A stretch of 32,037 nucleotides of DNA, from positions 1 to 32,037 of the forward strand of contig PMHK01000079.1 in the NCBI GenBank assembly GCA_003156635.1. Direction: 5' to 3'. Under the pieces are notes generated by a model, which was not told where the DNA came from, made no database searches, and was given only the letters and a program-made list of their open reading frames with translations. Position numbers and translations under genes: made by a program. The DNA is from Acidobacteriota bacterium (GTDB lineage Bacteria > Acidobacteriota > Terriglobia > Acidiferrales > UBA7541). Shown in pieces: positions 26,158 to 32,037 of this stretch. How positions within the stretch are numbered: the stretch's first letter is position 1; each line of letters starts with the position of its first letter.

Positions 26158-27048
26158 CTACCAGCCGCGGGTCTGCAGCAAATCCTTCTCTTCCATTTGG
26201 CGAATATCGAGGCCCTTCATCGCCTCGCCCAATTCTTCCGACGCTTCGAGCACTGCTTTCGGGTCCTTGTAATGCGTCGTCGCCTTCACGATCGCGCGCG
26301 CCCGCACCGACGGATCGCTCGATTTGAAAATTCCGGAGCCGACGAAAACCGCCTCCGCGCCGAGTTGCATCACCAGCGCCGCATCTGCCGGAGTGGCAAT
26401 GCCGCCGGCCGAGAAATTCGGCACCGGTAATTTTCCATTCTTCGCGATCCAGGCCACCAATTCAAACGGCGCGCCCAGCTCTTTCGCTTCGTGCACCAAT
26501 TCTTCCTCGCCCAACAAAGTCAGCCGCTTCATTTGGCCAACGATGGTGCGAATGTGCCGCACCGCCTCGACGATATTGCCGGAGCCGGCTTCGCCCTTGG
26601 TGCGTATCATGGCCGCGCCTTCGGCGATGCGCCGCAACGCTTCGCCCAGATTCCGCGCGCCGCAAACGAACGGCACTTTGTAACCATGCTTCCACACATG
26701 ATGTTCGTCGTCGGCAGGCGTCAGCACTTCGCTCTCGTCGATGTAATCGACTTCGAGCGCCTGCAAGACCTGCGCTTCGGCAAAATGTCCGATGCGCACC
26801 TTGGCCATCACCGGGATCGACACGGTGTCCATGATTTCGCGAATGATCCGCGGAGCGGCCATCCGCGCCACGCCGCCTTCCTTGCGGATGTCCGACGGCA
26901 CGCGCTCCAGCGCCATCACCGCGCAGGCGCCGGCGTCCTCGGCGATTTTGGCCTGCTCGGCGTTGGTCACGTCCATGATCACGCCGCCTTTCAACATTTC
27001 GGCCAGGCCGACTTTCACCCGCCACAAATTATTGCTCATCACGTCCAT
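26158..27048 (-). CDS. pdxS: Pyridoxal 5'-phosphate synthase lyase subunit PdxS
   Basis: [44 protein letters not shown]...[14 protein letters not shown]...[13 protein letters not shown]. Start set at MDVMSNNLW (27048) after GGGAGAG. Confidence 0.97.
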   Translation of the reverse strand: MDVMSNNLWRVKVGLAEMLKGGVIMDVTNAEQAKIAEDAGACAVMALERVPSDIRKEGGVARMAAPRIIREIMDTVSIPVMAKVRIGHFAEAQVLQALEVDYIDESEVLTPADDEHHVWKHGYKVPFVCGARNLGEALRRIAEGAAMIRTKGEAGSGNIVEAVRHIRTIVGQMKRLTLLGEEELVHEAKELGAPFELVAWIAKNGKLPVPNFSAGGIATPADAALVMQLGAEAVFVGSGIFKSSDPSVRARAIVKATTHYKDPKAVLEASEELGEAMKGLDIRQMEEKDLLQTRGW

Positions 27049-27080
27049 CGCGCTCTCCCGTTTGCTTCGCTTTCTAAATT

Positions 27081-27533
27081 TTACGTACTGGAAACTTGTT
27101 CCGCTGCTCCATCCTGCTTTTTCTGCGCCGCGCCCAGAATCACAAACCGCCCGCGGCTGCGCGCCAAAACTTTCCCCGACGCGTCCTGGATTTCGCCCAC
27201 CAGATGCAAATTCCGCCCGGTCATTTCTTTTTCGTAGCCTTTCACCACTAAATCGGCGTCGACCCACACCGGCTTCAGATACTCGATGTTCATCTCGGCG
27301 GTCACCGCGCGCACCCCGCGAAACCTGCAGACCTTGCCCATCACTTCGTCCAGCACCACCGCAATCACGCCGCCGTGAATAATTCCAAACGCGCCCTGAT
27401 ACTCCGCGCCCAGCCGAAAGCGGCCGATGATTTTCCGCGCGGCGTCATCCTGCTCGAAGGTCAGCTGCATGCCGCGCGCGTTTCCGCCGCCACAGCCATA
27501 ACATACATTCGTCGGGTTCGGCTCGATCAGCAT
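27081..27533 (-). CDS. PaaI-type hotdog thioesterase family protein
   Basis: [64 protein letters not shown]. Confidence 0.87.
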   Translation of the reverse strand: MLIEPNPTNVCYGCGGGNARGMQLTFEQDDAARKIIGRFRLGAEYQGAFGIIHGGVIAVVLDEVMGKVCRFRGVRAVTAEMNIEYLKPVWVDADLVVKGYEKEMTGRNLHLVGEIQDASGKVLARSRGRFVILGAAQKKQDGAAEQVSST

Positions 27534-27546
27534 TTCGTCCCTTCCC

Positions 27547-27888
27547 TCAAAAGCGTCCCAACGTCAGCGGTGCCCTGGAACGCTGGATGAACCATTCGAT
27601 TCCGCCGGCGATCAGGAACCACCACACCGTACCGGCCAGGATGATCCAAGCCTCCGCAATTCCCGGGCGCGTCCATCCCAACACGTACGGCACCGCCGAT
27701 ACCGGCCAGTCCGACCAAAAAATGAACGTGAACGAGATCGCCCAGCCCCGCAACGCGGGCACCACGGCTCCGGCATAGCTGAAGCCACACGCCACTAAAT
27801 GCGCGGCCGGAAAAACATAGACCCAAGTCTCGTGCCCGCGCAACTTCAGATGCGCCATCCATCTCGTTCCCGTATGCGCGCCGCTCAT
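27547..27888 (-). CDS. Small integral membrane protein
   Basis: WVYVFPAAHLVACGFSYAGAVVPALRGWAISFTFIFWSDWPVSAVPYVLGWTRPGIAEAWIILAGTVWWFLIAGGIEWFI: several TM segments; fits tightly between MocR and thioesterase genes. Confidence 0.7.
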   Translation of the reverse strand: MSGAHTGTRWMAHLKLRGHETWVYVFPAAHLVACGFSYAGAVVPALRGWAISFTFIFWSDWPVSAVPYVLGWTRPGIAEAWIILAGTVWWFLIAGGIEWFIQRSRAPLTLGRF

Positions 27889-27904
27889 GCCGCGTCAAAG
27901 ATCG

Positions 27905-29452
27905 CTAGACCAACGCCACGCGGGTATGGGTATGCAGTTCGCCCCGCGCGCCACGCTGGCGCTTCCGAAATTCGACCTTCAGCAATTCGCTCAGCGTTTC
28001 CACGCCTTTGGCGATGCGCTTCTCGTCCACCGAACCAAAGCCCAGCCGCAGCGTGTTCGGGTGCGGGTTCTGGAAATAAAAATGTCGTCCCGGAATGTAC
28101 AGCACTCCGCGTTCGCGCACGTGAATCAATAATTCTCCGGCGTCGAAGCCCGCGGGCAAGGTGACCCACACCGATAAGCCGCCTTCCGGACGCGTCCAGG
28201 TGACCCCTTCGGGCATGAACTTCTGCAGCGCATTTTCCATCGCATCGAGCCGGCGCAAATATACTTTTTTCATCTTGGCCATGTGCCGGGCCAGATACCC
28301 GCGGCGCACAAATTCAGCCAGGGTGGCCTGCGACAGCTGGTCCGTGTGCAGATCGGTCGATTGTTTTACCAGCCGCAGACGTTCAATAGCGCTTTCCGGG
28401 CCAATGCACCAGCCCACGCGCAAACCGGGGAACGCAATCTTCGAGAAGCTGTCGATCTGAACCACGTTACCATTGCGGTCCAGCGACTTCAGCGACGGCA
28501 ACGCCGCGCCGCGCAGGCGCAACCGCCCGTAAATATAATCCTCGATCACCGGCACCTGATAGCGCGCCGCAATTTCCAGCAGGCGTCGGCGTTCGGCCAG
28601 GGGCATAGCGGTCCCGGTAGGATTATGAAAATCCGGCGTGGCGAAAATAAATTTTACTCGGTTCTGCATCAGCACCGATTCCAAGGCGTCGAGGTCCAGG
28701 CCCACATGCCCGGTCCGCTGCGCGTTGGTCTCGACGCCAACCGCCAGCATGCGCACGCGCGTGCCCGCAAAAATCGCTACAGCCCCCGGATACGTCGGGT
28801 TTTCCAGCACCACCCCGTCGCCCGGACGCAGAAACGCCTTGCACACTAGATCGATGGCCTGCTGGCAGCCGTCGGTAATCAGCAATTGCTCGTTGCGCAC
28901 CGCGAGCCCTTCCTCGCGAAAAAAATCCATCAGCACGCGCTTCAGCGGCTCATAGCCGTCCGACGAGCCCAGCTGCAAAACTTTGCGGCCCTCGTTGCGC
29001 AGCACGGCATTGGCGCAGCGCCGGAATTCTTCGACCGGAAAAAATTCCTCCGACGGACGCGCGGTGACGAAGCCAATCGAATCGGCGGGAATTTCTGGCA
29101 TCAGCCGGCTCAGCGATTCCTCGGCGCGATCGTCGGCGAAAAGCGATTCCCAGCGCGTGGCTCCGTGACCATTACCATTGGTGCGCGGCGGCGGAGTGAA
29201 TTGTCTGGCGGGCGCGCCGGCAATAAACGTTCCGCGCCCCACGTGCCCCTGGATCAAACCTTCGGATTCGAGTTCGGCGTAAGCGTTGGCCACGGTGGTG
29301 CGGTGGACGCCCAGGTGGGTAGCGAGTTCGCGGCTGGCCGGGATGCGGTCGCCGGTGCGCAGTTCCCCGCAATGGACCAGCGCGCGCAGCTGATCGCGCA
29401 ACTGAACATAGAGCGGGATATGACTTTCAGCCTGTAAATGCAGAGGAAGCAA
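27905..29452 (-). CDS. MocR-type regulator (GntR wHTH + PLP-dependent aminotransferase fold), PdxR-like
   Basis: IPLYVQLRDQLRALVHCGELRTGDRIPASRELATHLGVHRTTVANAYAELESEGLI HTH fused to aminotransferase domain with VIEDYIYGRLRLRG and SFSKIAFPGLRVGW. Start placed at TTG 29452 (LLPLHLQAESHIPLY), 7 nt after AGGAG. Confidence 0.92.
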   Translation of the reverse strand: MLPLHLQAESHIPLYVQLRDQLRALVHCGELRTGDRIPASRELATHLGVHRTTVANAYAELESEGLIQGHVGRGTFIAGAPARQFTPPPRTNGNGHGATRWESLFADDRAEESLSRLMPEIPADSIGFVTARPSEEFFPVEEFRRCANAVLRNEGRKVLQLGSSDGYEPLKRVLMDFFREEGLAVRNEQLLITDGCQQAIDLVCKAFLRPGDGVVLENPTYPGAVAIFAGTRVRMLAVGVETNAQRTGHVGLDLDALESVLMQNRVKFIFATPDFHNPTGTAMPLAERRRLLEIAARYQVPVIEDYIYGRLRLRGAALPSLKSLDRNGNVVQIDSFSKIAFPGLRVGWCIGPESAIERLRLVKQSTDLHTDQLSQATLAEFVRRGYLARHMAKMKKVYLRRLDAMENALQKFMPEGVTWTRPEGGLSVWVTLPAGFDAGELLIHVRERGVLYIPGRHFYFQNPHPNTLRLGFGSVDEKRIAKGVETLSELLKVEFRKRQRGARGELHTHTRVALV

Positions 29453-29485
29453 TGGCTCTCTCCTGCAGTCCAATCTACACGATGG

Positions 29486-29517
29486 ATTCTAGCAGTAAAG
29501 AGCCATTTTGTCTTTAC
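29486..29517 (-). promoter_or_regulatory. Candidate MocR promoter with embedded inverted repeat
   Basis: Minus strand: AAGACA (-35-like, 29509-29514), 17-nt spacer, TAGAAT (-10-like, 29486-29491). Inverted repeat GTAAAGA (29495-29501) / TCTTTAC (29511-29517) overlaps the -35 and spacer. Confidence 0.5.
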
Positions 29518-29726
29518 GGCCCCCGGGCTTCCAATCCTTCCTTCCCGCACACCCAGCTCGCCCCTCTTCTTCGCCCGCCAAGTCCAGCTCCCAAACCGCC
29601 CTTGGCCATCATCCAGAGGAGCGCCTTTCGCGACGAAGGACCTCTCGTCGATTGCCATTACACCCGCACCACGTCCCAAGACGGTGGCGCAATCATTTTG
29701 ATTTGATCGATCGCGGTGTGAAAGCT

Positions 29727-30032
29727 CTACGACTTCCCCAAGAAGTGACCCACAACCAAAACGCACACCGAATACAGCGACACAAACGTGAAGGTGAAAG
29801 CGAAAAAGGACCCCGTAAAACTCCACCGCGTCTGGCCCTTCGCGAATCGATAGAGGAAAAATAAAATGATGGCCCCCGCCAACCAAAGGCCAAATCCGGT
29901 AACGACAAGATATCTTTGGTCTGCCGTCAGCACCCGCGCCACAATGCCCAACCACGGCAACAGCCCCGCCGTTACTCCCAAAATTGCAAACCAACGGGGC
30001 ACTTCAGATTTGATCGAAGAAGTCGCTTCCAT
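29727..30032 (-). CDS. Small membrane protein
   Basis: MEATSSIKSEVPRWFAILGVTAGLLPWLGIVARVL...GLWLAGAIILFFLYRFAKG...FVSLYSVCVLVVGHFLGKS: three hydrophobic segments; 13 bp after the CoA ligase gene. Confidence 0.7.
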   Translation of the reverse strand: MEATSSIKSEVPRWFAILGVTAGLLPWLGIVARVLTADQRYLVVTGFGLWLAGAIILFFLYRFAKGQTRWSFTGSFFAFTFTFVSLYSVCVLVVGHFLGKS

Positions 30033-30045
30033 TCGCGATGACCGT

Positions 30046-31632
30046 TTACTGCGATCGGAGCAAATATCTTTGAATCTTCCCCGTCGAGGTTTTTGGCAGC
30101 TCCGTCACAAATCGAAAATCGTGCGGACATTTGAATTGCGGCATGCGCGTGCGGAGCCAGCCGTGAATTTCGCTGTCGAGCCCGCCGCCGGGACGAATCA
30201 CGCTAGGCCGCAGGACGATATACGCGACCGGCTTCACCAGCCCTACCGAATCGGTCTGGCCGACGACCGCGCACTCCGACACCGCCGGATGCCCCATCAA
30301 AGCGTTTTCCACTTCGCCGGGCGAGACCCACATCCCGGCGACCTTCATCATGTCGTCCGAGCGCCCGCAATAATGAAAATAGCCATCGGCGTCGCGCGTG
30401 AATTTATCTCCGGTGACCACCCAGCCGTCGTGTTTGGTTTTCGCGGTCAGCTCCGCGTTCTGCCAGTACTCGGTGAAGGCGCTCGCGCCTTTCACCCACA
30501 AATTCCCCACTTCGCCGTCGGGCACCGGCACGTCGGCGTCGTCCAGAATTTTCACTTCGTACCCTGGAACCTGATCGCCGCAACTTCCGGCGCGGACTTT
30601 TCCCGGCCGCGACGAGAGAAACACGTGCAGCATTTCGGTCGAGCCGATACCGTCCAGAATTTCGATTCCGAAACGCGCGCGAAAGCGCTCGAACACCTCG
30701 GGCGGTAACGCTTCGCCGGCGGAAACCGCCAGCCGCACCGACGAAAAATCAATGCGCATGCCGCGTTCGGCTTCCTGCAGCAGCCGGGCGTAAAAAGTCG
30801 GCACCGCAAAAAACACGGTGGGCTTGAAGCGGTTGATGGTATCGGCGATTTCCATCGCGTTCGGGCGCTCGGGATTCAGAATCGTGCTGGCTCCGAAAAA
30901 CAGCGGGAAGTACATGCCATTACCGAGTCCGTACGCGAAATAAAGTTTCGAAACGGAGTAGAGCCGATCGTCGGCGCGCAACTGCAGGACGCTCTCGGCA
31001 AAATTTCGCGAGGTAGTCAGCATGTCGCCGTGGCGATGCACGGCCGCTTTGGCCGCGCCTCCGCTTCCCGAGGTGTACAGAAAAAACGCGACGTCGTCGG
31101 CTTTGGTCAGATGGGTCTGCACGCTGCATGTCTTCGCGTGCAGCCAATCGTCCAGCGCGACGATTTTGCGGGCGATGCGTTCCGGCCGGGGCGTATCGGA
31201 TTTGGGATCGACGATGACCAGCAAATCGAGCGCCTTGGTGGGCGCTTCGGCCGCGAACTCGCCCACGGCGGACGAGTGGACCATGGCCACTCGCGCGCCG
31301 CAATTCGCCAAGTAATGGCGATAGTCGCTGGCCCGTGCGTGCGGATTCACCGGAACCGCAATCGCGCCGATCTTTGCCGCGCCCAAAAATGCCGCGACGA
31401 ACTCGGCCGAGTCGGGCAACACGATCAGTACGCGGTCGCCCGGCTGGCAGCCGGCAAAGCGTAGCGACTGCGCCATGCGCGTGGTGAATTGGTCGAGCTG
31501 CGCGTAGGTGTATTTGCGGCCCGTGCCCAGAATCGCGAGGCGATCGGGATGCGCCGCGGCCGGCCGCGAGAGAAACTCATCCGCAATATTGAACTGTGCC
31601 GAAGCCTGTGCCGACCGTGCCTCAACCGCCAT
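30046..31632 (-). CDS. Benzoate-CoA ligase family acyl-CoA synthetase
   Basis: FFLYTSGSGGAAKAAVHRHGDM AMP-binding motif, LYFAYGLGNGMYFPL, EILDGIGSTEMLHVFLSSRPG, MMKVAGMWVSPGEVENALMGHPAV, PKTSTGKIQRYLLR are typical of the benzoate-CoA ligase family. Confidence 0.93.
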   Translation of the reverse strand: MAVEARSAQASAQFNIADEFLSRPAAAHPDRLAILGTGRKYTYAQLDQFTTRMAQSLRFAGCQPGDRVLIVLPDSAEFVAAFLGAAKIGAIAVPVNPHARASDYRHYLANCGARVAMVHSSAVGEFAAEAPTKALDLLVIVDPKSDTPRPERIARKIVALDDWLHAKTCSVQTHLTKADDVAFFLYTSGSGGAAKAAVHRHGDMLTTSRNFAESVLQLRADDRLYSVSKLYFAYGLGNGMYFPLFFGASTILNPERPNAMEIADTINRFKPTVFFAVPTFYARLLQEAERGMRIDFSSVRLAVSAGEALPPEVFERFRARFGIEILDGIGSTEMLHVFLSSRPGKVRAGSCGDQVPGYEVKILDDADVPVPDGEVGNLWVKGASAFTEYWQNAELTAKTKHDGWVVTGDKFTRDADGYFHYCGRSDDMMKVAGMWVSPGEVENALMGHPAVSECAVVGQTDSVGLVKPVAYIVLRPSVIRPGGGLDSEIHGWLRTRMPQFKCPHDFRFVTELPKTSTGKIQRYLLRSQ

Positions 31633-31709
31633 GTGGCGATTCTACTCCACAACCAAGCCGAGGCGTAGCGCCTCCGCGGCTGGAGCGCTGTGGGCCAAAG
31701 TGTACGGGC

Positions 31710-31740
31710 AAAAAAAAGAGGGCGCTCGAAAGCGCCCTCT
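31710..31740 (-). terminator. Rho-independent terminator downstream of the LRV-like gene
   Basis: AGAGGGCGCT (31717-31726) / AGCGCCCTCT (31731-31740): perfect 10-bp stem, TTCG loop on the minus strand, then a U-tract (A-run 31710-31717). Confidence 0.92.
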
Positions 31741-31771
31741 CAAAATCCTCGAATTGTCCCGCGACAACCGC

Positions 31772-32037
31772 CTACTGCGTGGCCGACTTCTCGCCCAGCC
31801 GCCGCATGCGTTCCTGCAATTTTTTGCGCAGCGGTGCCGGAGCATTCGGATTGAACGCCACCAAATACCACAACGGTTGCGTGCGGTCCTTGCTCAGCCG
31901 CGAAAGCGTCGAAGCGTCGCTGTTCGGATGCCGCGCGATGTTTTCGCGAATCGCTGAATACGGATGGTGCGACAAGCGTGCCAAAGTCTTCGCGGTGACT
32001 TTCGGATGCTCGCTGATCAACCGCAGTAAGTAAAAAT
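31772..32037 (-). CDS. Leucine-rich-variant (LRV)/HEAT-like repeat protein, 5' end beyond the window
   Basis: Reading frame is open to the edge (YLLRLISEHPKVTAKTLARLSHHPYSAIRENIARHPNSDASTLSRLSKDRTQPLWYLVAFNPNAPAPLRKKL); about 24-residue repeats with HP/NP turns. Confidence 0.7.
   Translation of the reverse strand, partial: FYLLRLISEHPKVTAKTLARLSHHPYSAIRENIARHPNSDASTLSRLSKDRTQPLWYLVAFNPNAPAPLRKKLQERMRRLGEKSATQ

Noticed and set aside
27527-27898. 123-aa minus-strand ORF overlapping the small membrane protein
   Set aside because: Alternative frame of 27547..27888; the latter has coherent transmembrane segments and fits the operon spacing.
29438-29706. Plus-strand ORFs of 84-87 aa upstream of the MocR gene
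   Set aside because: Pro/Ser-rich, no SD or family features, and overlapping the MocR promoter and 5' end; likely noncoding.
1-32037. CRISPR arrays, insertion sequences, prophage or defence islands
   Set aside because: No regularly spaced repeats, transposase, integrase, phage structural or recognised defence genes were seen in any frame.

Overview
This window looks like ordinary chromosomal DNA from a high-GC bacterium. Acidobacteriota is inferred from the duplicated orphan MacB-type permease next to a PadR regulator, the DUF3300/DUF2950 pair and several stand-alone PilZ proteins; no taxonomic search was run. It carries about 33 supportable CDSs, mostly on the minus strand. They include msrB-msrA, an FAD disulfide oxidoreductase, an SDR, DUF3300-DUF2950, EcsC, an exported cyanophycinase-like S51 peptidase, a 3-methyladenine DNA glycosylase, three consecutive PilZ proteins, PadR plus ADOP permease, an ABC ATPase/permease/esterase operon, a BKACE enzyme, an aldehyde dehydrogenase, a DtxR regulator with a low-MW phosphatase, a MocR/PdxR-like regulator to pdxS-pdxT operon, and a benzoate-CoA-ligase-family enzyme. 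I found no CRISPR array, rRNA, tRNA, prophage or intact mobile element. The points most worth a second look are: (1) the MocR - membrane protein - thioesterase - pdxS - pdxT operon, with an inverted repeat inside the MocR promoter and a terminator-like hairpin just upstream of pdxT; (2) a near-perfect 23-bp palindrome upstream of padR; (3) three tandem PilZ proteins with divergent c-di-GMP motifs, one with a His-rich tail; (4) the low-complexity architecture of the DUF3300 protein. I did not find convincing evidence for a wholly new system. Many long plus-strand ORFs in the supplied track are antisense shadows of high-GC genes. Several start sites were revised by eye from Shine-Dalgarno position and family N-termini.
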